64,000 bases of DNA, taken from contig NC_133230.1 in assembly GCF_040436345.1 (NCBI RefSeq), positions 17,060,197 through 17,124,196 on the forward strand, in the 5' to 3' direction. A program made the translations under genes and the position numbers. Shown piece by piece: positions 48,529-59,572 of the stretch. Numbering within the stretch: the stretch's first letter is position 1; each line of letters opens with the position of its first letter. The stretch comes from Pagrus major (Eukaryota; Chordata; Actinopteri; Spariformes; Sparidae). Under the pieces are notes generated by a model, which was not told the origin of the DNA, made no database searches, and saw only the letters and a list, made by a program, of their open reading frames with translations.

Positions 48529-48882
48529 AAGGGATAAGTTCACCTAAAATTGAAAATTCAGTCATTATCCTCTTACAACCATGCAAATGGAAAGTCAGGT
48601 GATGTTTTAGAGTTCATGTCGGGAGCTTCACGGCAACACAGTGTTGTAAACAACTGGAGTAGATGGGGACTTGTTGTAAAACATTAAAAAAACAACTGAA
48701 AAAAATGGCTCCATGCAGTTCGCCTGGCGTAATCCAAGTCCCCAAGATCCTCAGAGAATGCTGCACCACTGTTTTCCTGCAGAAATGTTTTGTGGACCGC
48801 GAAACTTCACTTGTCTTTCCATCAGCATGAAGGAGGGAGTAGATAAAGATTATATTTAATTTTTGGGTGAGCTTATCCTTTT
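48529..48882. mobile_element. MITE with about 24-bp terminal inverted repeats
   Basis: The left terminus AAGGGATAAGTTCACCTAAA pairs with the right terminus, whose inverse is AAAGGATAAGCTCACCCAAA; 17 of these 20 positions agree. It is 354 bp long and carries no transposase. It lies in the sumo3-tspear spacer. Confidence 0.7.
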
Positions 48883-50267
48883 ACTTTCAGCACGTCTTTT
48901 ATTACCTGATTCCTGATTTAGAACCTCAGATCTCATCTGATACACTGACTGAATGGTTACATTCAGCACAGCTGGAACAGCGATAAGACCAGCAGGTGAT
49001 GAGTCAAAGCAGGAATAAGGAAAAACATGCGCATGAGTGCACAATCTACATTAACTTCTCTGCATCTAAACAGATCCCTAACCACACAGGAGGTTGCAAC
49101 ACCCACTCCGTGGTCATGCCTGGAAGGAAGAAAGATTAATGAATGGATAGAGGAAGAGAAGAGAAAGGCAGAGTTGATATCTTGTATCCTGATCTCTGTG
49201 CAGTCTATGATCTTAATGTGGGCGAGAAAGAAGAGAGACAAAGTGCATTTGCCTTGTAAATGTACCGGGCCGGTGGATGAGAGGTTACAGAGAGATCTGA
49301 CACAAGCCGAGATGCCTACGTCTCTCTGATTATTTGCCTATAGTAACCAACAAACCAGACTGAAATAGACTTTGGAAAATGATGTTATCAAGTTATTTGA
49401 AGTGGTGCTAAATTGTTGGGTGACCCTGGATGATCAAGAGACTGCTGGAAAGTTTTTTAAAAGTCAAATTCCTGCGATTTATCCAATTCAAGTAGGTTAA
49501 AATTAATGCAATAAAAGTATTATTTGATCCAGGCCCTCTTGCCGTTGCAGTGTTTTCCTAATTTTACTGACTTTATTACACTTTCAACAAATAATAATCC
49601 TGCTTTGAGACTTTAATATCACAGCTGGCTTCATGCACATACCTCAGTTGCTCAGGTAATAAACTACAGGATAACAGCTAATATGATAATAGCTCAGCTC
49701 ATATCCATCTATCCATTAGTGGATCAAAGGTCACACATGTTCTGTTGTTGCCTTTTAATTAAAAAAGAGACATTTTGTCTGCTATGGCCTCTTTTCATGA
49801 GGTTAAACTTTCTGTGTCGTTACAGTAAAATATTCTGTATGCTTGTCAGTCTGTGTGTCAGAAGTGAGCACACACACACGGTGGAGCGACTCACCCCTCT
49901 GGCAGGTCTGTGTCATCAGAGGCGGTTGAGGGAGGATGACTGACAGGCTGGTTAGTGATTTGCATGGCTGTGGCATTTAAAAGGAGCTGCAGGTGCAGGA
50001 TACTCCACACAAGTGAATGGACTCCTCTCTACACACAGATGCTCTGGGACTATTTGAATCTTAGGTAGCCAGGAAAGCTATTTTAATGATTTTGAGCAGA
50101 GCTTGTTGACTAGATATTTTTCTTTGGAGTTTGGGGATCTGAAAAAACTCATTCGTATCAATATGAAGAACACACAGCCATCCTGTGTGTGCTGTCATTT
50201 AAGATAGAGAAAAAGAGAAATACCTTCACTATGGAGACATTTGTACCAGCTGGCAACTGAACCAAAC

Positions 50268-53200
50268 ATGCTTTTTGTAATGTCATCGCTGATATTTGTG
50301 CAGTTCCTCCTCTTGGGGTTAAGGGTCATTGACACCACCACAGACACATGGAGACACTGTACAGGTAATGTACCATTTTTATTCTATTTTATCTCCCCAC
50401 ATCCTCAGCATTACTGTCTATTACCTCTGATGTTTGAGTTAATGATTATCCACTGAATGGTTTACTGTTTCATCTAAAAAACCTGGGAAACCCCTCCAGC
50501 TAAAATTCTTTTGGATAATTCCAACTGTCTGCGTCTACTTACAGTACAGTGGGAGTGTTTTTGTGCGCGGCATTGCGTGCAATATTAACTTAAATGAATA
50601 TCCACAAACAAGTACAGACATTGGATGTGGTTGGGATTCCACAACAATTCTATACAGATCATAACATCAGGACAGACATGTTTTTATGATGTCTCATCAA
50701 TTTTGGCGTAATTCCCTTCCATTATTCTGGCTCCTCAAAGAGTGTCATTCTTAATAACAACCCCTCCTAAAACCTCCTATAGCTCCAACGCAACCCAGGG
50801 CTATTTCTCACACAGCGGGGGAGTCAGGAACTCAAGCTTCCTATGACATTAATGGGTTTATTAGTTTATAGCTGTTGTTCCCAACGCGTCCCTTTGAAGC
50901 AAAGCTGTGCCTACTTGTGACCCCTTGGTTTCATAAGGTAGCCTATATATTAACTTATGTGAGCAGTGTTGTTTAGATGCTTTACTAAAGTAAAAGTACT
51001 AATACTCCATCATAACAGTACCTTATTATAAGTAAAGATCATTTAATGAAAATGTTACATATGAAGAAAAAAATAAAGTAAAAGTACTAATATTCCACCA
51101 TAACAGTACCTTATTATAAGTAAAGATCATTTAATGAAAATGTAACATATGAAGAAAAAACTGAAGTAAAAGTACTCAGTGCAGAAAAACATCCCCTGTA
51201 GCTGTTACACTATATTACACACTTTTTATCAATAGATTATTATTATTGATGCATTAATGGGTAAGCAGCATTTTTTCTCTTGTTGGTTTGAGATCAACTA
51301 TTTTGAAGCTTAAACTAATGATTCTTTTCATTATGTATTAATCTGTTAACTATTTTGTCAATCGTAGAGTCAATCAATGAGTGATTCTAACTTTCTCAGC
51401 TGTTTAGCTTGAATAATCTTTTAAAACATGTAGAAAAGTCTGAAAAAAAGACACAATTTGGGTGGCAGACAATGTGTTTGATTCTTTTTCATACAATTAG
51501 TCATCTCAGGGCCCCTTAGATTTATTTTGTGACCTCTCACGACCCCAAGATTAGAGAATGAAAAGGCTTAATCAGTAAAGCAATCTTTCTGATCTCTTTA
51601 TTTGTCTTCAGATTTTCTCCCTCTGGATCTTCTGTCCTTTGTCCTTGAGAGGGACCCTTCCAAACTTGTACCAGGGGTGCACATGAAGCAGGCAGGAGCG
51701 GTGAGGGGGATACATTTCTCGAGCCCTCACACCTCCATGAGCTTTCCCTCCTCTCAGCTGCTGGTCAACTGCGACCTTTTCCCCAAAGAGTTCTCCATTA
51801 TTGTGACACTAAAAGTCACCTCCAGTGCTGCCAAGGTGAGTGTCCCAGAAATACTCAGTGGTGTGATTGATGGACACAGTCCTCATCTGACAAAAAAAGA
51901 CTTGCAACTTGTCATTGAGCGACATCACCAGAAGCGATTTATGAGATTACATGCAGCTTCCTCTGGAGCCACAAAAGGCTGTATACTACGTTTATTACTC
52001 AATGTAATAGTACTCCCCATGACCTGTAAACACACTTTGATGGGGAAAATTGTTGGAGTTACCCTTTAAGTGAAAGTACGAGTGGCACAGGGAGAAAATA
52101 CTCTGTTACAAGTAAAAGTCCTGCATTCAGTATCAAAATAATATTGACTAAATGTAGTTACCTAAAGGAAAAGATGCTGCAGAATGTTAGTAGAGATCAT
52201 TAAAACTAACAATCATTTTCCTGTGAAATGTACTTGCAACTAACTATTATTTTCATTATCAATCATTAAGTGCACATACATCAAATTGTGCAGTACTTTC
52301 ACTCCTGTCAAACACAGTGTGACTGATAGTTTTTCCCATTTGCCTTTCAGCGAAATGAATACATCTTTTCCTTAATGGAACCAAAAACAGTGGACAAAAC
52401 AGGGCTGGTGGAGAAGAAGGTGGATAATGAAGAGAGGGAGCAACATGGAGGGATGGAGAAGAAGGAGAGGCGGGTGAAGAGTAACGAGGAACGTGGACGG
52501 ATCATCCTTGGACTGAGGCTCTCGGGAAAACGTCTGCACTTCCTTTTTCGAGGTCACGGAGGGGTCGTGGAGCACTGGGGCTTTCGAGGCGCCCGGCTGG
52601 CCGATAACCAGTGGCACACTCTGGTTTTAGTCGTTGATAGTCGTCAAGTCAGGCTCACAGTGGACTGTAGCTTACCACTGGAAATGTAAGTTCACCTTTT
52701 TTCGTTCCTCTTGAGTGCTTCTGTTCACTGGGTGTCTCCTCTTCCTGTTCCCTCTGAATTCCCTTGAGGGATAGTAGATCCGTCACCACAATACAATGGC
52801 ATTGCTCCAAATCTGCTCGCACCCTGCAGCCATATCACAGTGTCCTGACAGTTTGTGATAGATGGCTTTTAGTGGAAACTCCCCATGGCGCACAGAAGGG
52901 AGGAATCGGCACCCTTACAGTGCCTATACAATACAATTCCTGTCTTGCTCCTGAAAACAGAAGCAGAACAGAGACTGCTTTAATTACGGTGATTTTTAGA
53001 TAATTTATTGAAGAAAACAACTAACCTCAGCTATTAGAAATAATTATGTCTTTTTATTGCAAACAGTGTTCCCTCCAGGCCTTTCCCCACAGACCTCAAC
53101 ATTCAGGGATCCAGATTCCACATTGGCAGCAGGGGGAGATGGAAAGGCTTGTATTCAGTAAGACTACATTTCATAAGGAAGAAACTGCTAAATCACAGTT

Positions 53201-56200
53201 TCCTCTATAACAGTTAAATCTTTATTTGCTGTTCTGTGCTCAGGGTCTGTTGCGACAGCTGGTTTTGGTGCCAGGATCAGATGCCACCCATCACATCTGC
53301 CCCTCTTCCGATCCCCAGCTATCAGTTCTGTCAGTACCACCACTTCTCTCAGACCTGTCTGTCGCGGGGAGGGACGGTGACGGCCACGCAACCTCCTATG
53401 GTAACTTGCAGATGCATTTTTTACGGCGTGATGTAAGACATGACATAAATGCTTCCTAGTTAAGGTTTGTCTTTATGTTTTGATCACAAAGAAACCCAGG
53501 AGCGAGTGGCAGTGGGGTTGGAGCGGTCGTGTTCCGAGCTGCTACAAGGCCAGCTGTGGTTCAATCCGCTAAGGAAAGGACTCTACCTCTGCGATGGTAC
53601 AACTTGGATCGCTGTGCTAGAGGGTGTGGACTCAATTAATCAAACCATCCACTCCTGAGCCAGTTTTTTTATTCAATTTAGATTAAATTTGACCAAATTC
53701 TCACCTCTCCATCTGCTCAGATCATAAACGACTGGACTATGTGTTGGAACACCAAGTCCTCATCACCGGCTCAGAGACACATGATGTAGAGGTATCCTTA
53801 CATTTTGTAAAACATGGATATTTACATACATTTGTGGGGTTTAGACTATTGAAAAGATCCCTAATGTACTTGGAAACTAACCACAAGATCAAGGTTCAAG
53901 GTTGTTGAGGATGAGTTTAGGAGTCTCACAGCCTGAGGAAATAGCTGCTCTGTAGTCTGGTGGTACGGCAGCTGATACTTCTGTATCTTTTGTTGAAGTT
54001 CGGCTATACAAAATTATTTTCTCTACTTTTATTTTTTAGTTTTACCTCTCTGGGCCTCTAAGACAGATATGCATCCTGCCAAAAGGGGTAATGGACAAAC
54101 AATGCTTTGTATTAAAAGGTCACAAGAAAAAACAATTGAAAGTCAGTGTTGAAACAGAACTAGTATTCTGTTAAGCACGATCTGATATCGCCGTGTTGTT
54201 GTTGTTGTTCCTGGAACTCCATGATTAATGTTGCTCCAGGACGATCATTGCACCTGACCAATCACGTTTTAGTAATGTCATAGCTTTGCTTCTGGGGAAA
54301 AAAGAGTGGAAAAATGTGCACATGGAGAAGTTACCTTTTTTTTTTTTTTTACACATGATTAACTTTGTGAAATGGTCTATTTTAACCAAGCCATCTTTTC
54401 CTTCACGTAAGCAAGGTTTTTTTTTGCCTCAACCTATAAAAACTGCGTCAGTAAACTGAAAAAAGGGAAATAATAAGTGAACAGTACAACAATATTTTCC
54501 AGATGCAATATGAACCCCAGTTTCCTCAGTGGCAGCCATGTCCTCAGCCCATTTGGTCACATCAGCTGGCCCCCAATGAGGAATTTGTGGCAACTTGAAA
54601 TGATGGTCCTGGTGTCACATTAATTAAGATGAAACAACACCCACATGGCGATATCGGATGAACTGTACAGCGAAAAGGTGTCCTTTCCTGAAATTTAATC
54701 TGGTCAGTCTTAGTCAGTTGTGACTGATGCTTTTCTCTGTTGTAGTCCCACTTTTGGCTGATTACATTTCTGCATAAAAACTTGGGTGGTATTCATTTTC
54801 ACCATCATGTGATTTCCTTCTACCATTCAATATGGCTTTCCAAACAGTTTTTTTCATGTTTTTTTAATCCAATCTTCAGGTGTTCCAGGTACCTGGGATG
54901 GGTCTAATGGCTGCGATGGCTCATCGGTCAGCAGCATCTGGCTCTGCTGTGTATCTGTGGAGCAACACAGGATTCCAGCTCTACCAGAATATCAGCACAT
55001 ATGGAGCGCTAGCTTGGAGACACTTCAACATGGGCAAGAAGGTGTGACAAAAAGAAAGAGTTGGGTCATGGAATATGAATTGAGCACATGTATCACATAG
55101 TTTGGCCAGCTGATATTCCCTGTGTTTTGTTACTTCAATCTAGATATTTCTGGTGGTGTCTAACTCTGGCGGAGGGTCAGACAAGCCTTTTGACAAAGAA
55201 TCAGAGATGGACTTCTCTGTCATTTACAAGTGGAGCAAAAAAAGAAAACGGTTTGTGCAGTTCCAGACTCTGCAGACCTACTGTGCACGGGACTGGGAAG
55301 CCTTTAACATCAACCGGCAAACCTATCTCGCTGTGGCCAATCATAGGAAAGGTAAAAAACCAAATATACATCATATGATTACATGTTTTCGGTCCCATAT
55401 TAGTCGTATATTTTGGCAATGGTTACAAAAACACTGGCAGAGCTGATGTGGAAACCTGGTGGGTGGTGCCTGCTCAGGCCTGTGAGAGCTGACCAATCAG
55501 AACAGACTGGGAAAATTCTGAAAATTCTTAAAGAAACAGGCACTAAAATGAGTGTTCAGACTGCAGGTGAATATAGGCGCTACATCAATGAACAGTAGAA
55601 GAAAAAGTCACGTTTTTTTTTAACATTTTCTCGTAGACACCCAAAATAAAAGTATGAACCTCAAAGTGAGCATAACATGGGACCTTTAACTTCTAGAATT
55701 TCTGGCATCACAACGACAAAATATTGAACCCCTTCTTTTTCGGTTTGTCTTCCAGGTAATAATAATCACACTATCAACAGTGTGATATACAAATGGGACA
55801 GGTCAACAAAGTCTTTTGAGGTTTACCAGATGTTGCCGACCTCAGGGGCCTATGACTGGGAGTTTTTCACAGTTGGACCGTACCATTTTCTGGTGGTCGC
55901 AAACGCCTTTGATGGAGTGACCACTTCTGTCGACTCAGTCATCTACGTTTGGGTCGATGGAAGCTTCAAAGTGTTTCAGACAATTAAGGTATGTGGTGAG
56001 CATAAAATGAAGGAGAAAAATGTCTTGATGTCTTGATTTAAAAAAAACTGGTTTGGTGCCACACCACAATTCATGGTAAATTTTGATGGTGTTTTGAGTG
56101 TGGATGGATATTAACCATTTTCTGCATGATTTCCATGTCATTCATCTTCTCACCAGCTGGGCTTTGATTTCCTCTGATGAGATCTGTATCTGTGAGATGA

Positions 56201-57721
56201 GCCTGAAAAACGATCTTGTCTGTACACAGAGAGGGAAGGGGAATACAAACAGGGAGAGATAAAAGGGCAATGAAAGAGAGATGGGAAGCAAGGAACATTT
56301 AAGACAGGGCCAAAAACAGAGCGTGTGGTTTGCCGTGATTTGCTTGAGCGATGGCAGTGCTTTGACATGTAACTGATAGTCAATCATCTATTTGAATGTA
56401 GCCACATTTTAGGAAAGAGCGTTGACACATTTATAGTCATATGAGAAACCATTTCTGCTGAAATGATTTAGGGGAACTCCACAGCTGGATGTGAGGATTT
56501 TTGAGAACACCCTGGGGCAGGTGGAAATTAATCACGTAAAAATCATCCAGAAATGATTTTACATGTATTCCAGCTTTTCTACAGCTCTGTAAAGAACAAT
56601 ATTAGGTTCAAACCAACTTTTAAGTATTGTCTGTTTTGCAGCTGTTAAAGCAGCGAGAAATGTTCTTTTCATTGCATATGATAATTGAATATTCGGGCTA
56701 CACCCAAAAAGCCAGAAGGATGGGCAGAGTAGAAGATGTTTATCAAGTAATAACATTTTTGTAAAATCTTAATCTGAAACATAACTATACATTTTCAAAA
56801 AGTATCCATTTTAACTTAATTACATGCAGGTTAAATAAGAGTGCCTCAGCATTGCATTTAGTACAGTACTTGAGTAAACATACTTACTACATTAAGGATG
56901 GTTTCTCACTCTCATTGTCAATCTAGACGTTCTGCGCCACAGACTGGGAAATGTTCCAGATTGGAAGCAGAGTCTTCTTAGTTGTTGCCAACGGACACAG
57001 ACTTGCTAATGGACCAAGTCAATATGCCATCAACTCCACAATCTATGAACTGGACATGAATGGGCAGCTGTTTGTCCGCTTCCAGGATATTATGACCTAT
57101 AGGTACTGATTATGAGAACACTAACTGTGTAATAACCTGCTTGCTGCCATTTCAAACTCTTGACATCGCCACATACCTTTTCTGTCTCTCCAGTGCTGTG
57201 GACTGGGAGTTCTTCACCCTCGGGGAGGAATATTTTCTGGTTGTCGCTAACTCCTTTAATGGAGAATCCTACTCTCTCAACAGCATTCTCTACAGGTACT
57301 CAGCTTGTCAACAACACCCCTCCCAGTGTGAAATCATTCAGCCATTCTAACTTAGTGCTGAGACATACGCCTACACTGTTGTAATGTAGATTTATTTAAC
57401 TTCAGTGAGCCAGACTATTAAAAGCACACCTGCACCTTTGACAAATGAGAATTCACTAGTGGAGGAACTAGGAACTGGCTGACAGCTAATTTTAGGTCTA
57501 GATCCTTTTGTAAAGCTGATATGCAAATACAGCCTTGATTTGATTCCTCCTCTCTGTTTGCTTTTAGGTGGCAGGGATATGAAGGCTTTGTTCCCGTTCA
57601 CTGGCTCCCAACGATTGGGTGCAGTGACTGGGAGTTTTTCAGCTCCAAAGGAGAATCATATCTGATCTACTCTAGTGCCAAAGTACCTCTCTCCAAAGTG
57701 TTCAAGCTGAAAATCTACTAG
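50268..57721 (+). CDS. tspear: TSPEAR: secreted LamG/TSPN and EAR-repeat protein
   Basis: Thirteen exons: 50268-50364, 51612-51835, 52351-52685, 53067-53157, 53244-53400, 53492-53623, 53721-53791, 54880-55041, 55144-55351, 55756-55988, 56927-57102, 57194-57295, 57568-57721. They join in phase to 713 aa (human 669). A signal peptide covers about residues 1-22 ([11 protein letters not shown]). A LamG/TSPN-like domain runs to about 300. Seven EAR repeats follow from about 370, each with a DWE(F/A)F and (F/Y)LVVAN core, forming a beta-propeller. In human, loss causes deafness and ectodermal/tooth defects, with a proposed Notch role. The extra length is mostly a charged insert in exon 3 (about 52375-52500). 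The acceptor at 53491 has a poor pyrimidine tract. The ATG was chosen because it begins the signal peptide and joins to CTD.PLD as in human. Confidence 0.93.
50365..51611 (+). other. tspear intron 1 with repeats
   Basis: It contains an AAGTACT-rich tandem duplication at 50989-51164 and a diverged dispersed repeat at about 51240-51480. Otherwise unremarkable. Confidence 0.5.
50989..51188. repeat. 88-bp tandem duplication within AAGTACT repeat
   Basis: AGTAAAAGTACT begins at 50989, 51077 and 51165. This gives two complete 88-bp units differing at a few bases and a third truncated unit. Both units share CCTTATTATAAGTAAAGATC. Confidence 0.9.
51836..52350 (+). other. tspear intron 2
   Basis: A 515-bp intron whose second half (about 52080-52270) is again AAGTACT-type repeat (CTCTGTTACAAGTAAAAGTC). 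The open frame continuing from exon 2 stops within it and is not coding. Confidence 0.5.
53792..54879 (+). other. tspear intron 7
   Basis: A 1.09-kb intron. About 53890-53995 resembles a dispersed fish repeat (CTCACAGCCTGAGGAAATAGC). The rest shows T-runs and no gene. Confidence 0.45.
55430..55689. mobile_element. MITE-like element in tspear intron 9
   Basis: It contains GAGAGCTGACCAATCAGA and ends GCATAACATGGGACCTTTAA. I recognise this 3' terminus from a frequent non-autonomous fish element. The left end is diverged or truncated. Confidence 0.5.
55989..56926 (+). other. tspear intron 10
   Basis: A 938-bp intron in which I see no gene, only a short AAGTACT-type fragment at about 56840-56895. 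Confidence 0.45.
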
Positions 57722-58960
57722 AAAAAAAGAGAGATTGCCTGTGGTTTTGTGTATTGTATTTATTTGTGTGTACATGTAGTTCTTCTTATCCAGTGTCTGT
57801 ATGTTTCTGTGTGAGAAATCGTGTGATTGCATCGAAGTAAGTTTACCTTCATGATACTGTGCCTATTCACAATTTACATACAATTAGGTTTGTAGCAACC
57901 ATTAAGGTCACAACCTTGGTATTGTTTTTGGAAATTCAGGGAGTTTATCAATCTGAGGAGGGTTTTACATTCTCAAGTTACAAAGAAATTGTACTTGGTG
58001 GGTGTTGAGGAATGATTTTGATATTTCTTAGAGTAAATATCTTTATAGTTCAGTTTTAGGCCAGACATTTTGAATGAAATTTAATTCTCCACTAGGGTAA
58101 CACCTAAGTTAGCCTAATTTGTTGAAATTGTTTTTAGACCATAATATATGGAGATAAAGACTTAACTGAAAATGTAATTGAACAATTTAATAAGGAAAAA
58201 ATAAGTAATTAGCAGTGATTAATTTCAGAGATGTCAAGTTTTCAAGGTTTAGGTCTGGGGAGTTTGGCATCAGTGGTGCTAGGTTAACAACTGATGTACC
58301 TCATTTTAACACAAATATCATGCGCACAAGATTAATACAACTCTGTGTAAGATTTCTCTCTTTTCTGTAAAAACATTTGATAGCCTATTGATATTTAACA
58401 TTTTGTTTATTAAGTGGAATGTGTGTTCTCATAATACAACCGACTGATCATTACTTGTTTGCCTCTGACTGCATGAATTTTAGATGAAACATGACAGTAA
58501 ATTATTTAATTTTTACAATAAACCAGACATAGTATGTTTTTGCAAGACAAGACTTGTTTGTGCATTTGCTATCACTCACAACTATGTTCATTTAGAGCTT
58601 GTAGGTGGTATACATACCCTGCAGGAGCAAACCACAGTACACAAGTTTTTTTATTCAAAGCAATTTCGTGGCTAATGAAGTACCTAGTAAAGTATTTGAC
58701 TGGTATGCAAGCCAACTCTCATGGCCCTGGGCACTTGACTTCAAACCTCCACGCTGTAAAACATGTTTGTTCTGCAGGACTACAAGCCCCATGACTTCAC
58801 GATTGGACTTGTAGGAAATGTAGTTTTTGAGGCTTCAGTTGTCACTGCTGATAAAATCAATGTAGCTATAAAACTTGATTTTATATGGCTGTTTCATAAA
58901 ATGACAGTAAATTCTTGAAATTACAATAAACTAAACGTAATATGTCTACGTTAATCGGTA
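57722..58960 (+). terminator. tspear 3' UTR and poly(A) candidates
   Basis: Non-coding AT-rich sequence with AATAAA at 58517-58522 and 58925-58930. Which one is used cannot be told from sequence. No other gene is present. Confidence 0.45.
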
Positions 58961-59572
58961 GTGTAATGAATGTAACGTCAATTATTTTTGATTTTTAGCG
59001 TTCGCGTTAACCAAGTGTGTGACTACAAGTACCACAATGCACCACTTCATTTTCTGCCAGGGAGAAACATGGCTGCCCACTGTTCACCGAGGGTATTTTT
59101 ATTTACGTTTCGTTTGTTATCAGTTTTAAAGGAGACAAATGAAGACAGAGCCATTGCCAGAAGCTACAATTACATTGTGTAACAATTAAATCAGACGTCA
59201 GGGATTCGGGAAGAAGACGCCATTTTTTAAGTCGTAGTGACACTGACCGCGAACATTTGCGTCTGCCTGATTTTTTTTTTTTCATTTTCGCTGAGCTGTC
59301 AAGCTGCTCGTCGGCGTCGGACCGCTTTGTTAGCCCGCTAAGCTGCTACATAACGCAACTGTGAGTCAAACGCACATACATCCGGTAATAGTCGCTATGT
59401 TTAGCCCCGTGAAGTCCTCTTATTTCAGAGTCAGCCCGGCCATTGTCAACAGAGAACTCGGCAAGACCAAGATGAGATAGCAAGAGGGCACACCGGAGTG
59501 CTAACACACGACTTACTACGAGGCAGAGTCCCAGAATAATTGAGAGAAAACTGAGTAAATAACTCACACAGC
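58961..59572 (+). promoter_or_regulatory. usp40 promoter and 5' UTR
   Basis: Sequence upstream of the usp40 ATG. It turns CpG-containing from about 59205 and has no TATA box. An AAACATGGCTGCC motif at about 59065 resembles a YY1 site. The upstream ATG at about 59069 is out of context, with no conserved frame. The exact start is unknown. Confidence 0.4.

Larger units (their letters stand above)
47301..50267 (+). other. Spacer between sumo3 and tspear
   Basis: No gene is supported. UBE2G2, which sits at this place in human, is not detectable. Contents: a dispersed repeat starting near 47845 (ATTAGATTTAACTTTATTGTC) and running to about 48420, and a MITE at 48529-48882. From about 49000 to 50230 the sequence is non-repetitive and probably contains the tspear upstream region. 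Confidence 0.5.

Noticed and set aside
47301-50267. Search for UBE2G2 or a remnant between sumo3 and tspear
   Set aside because: No frame resembling an E2 enzyme (no HPN catalytic-site motif) on either strand that I could see.
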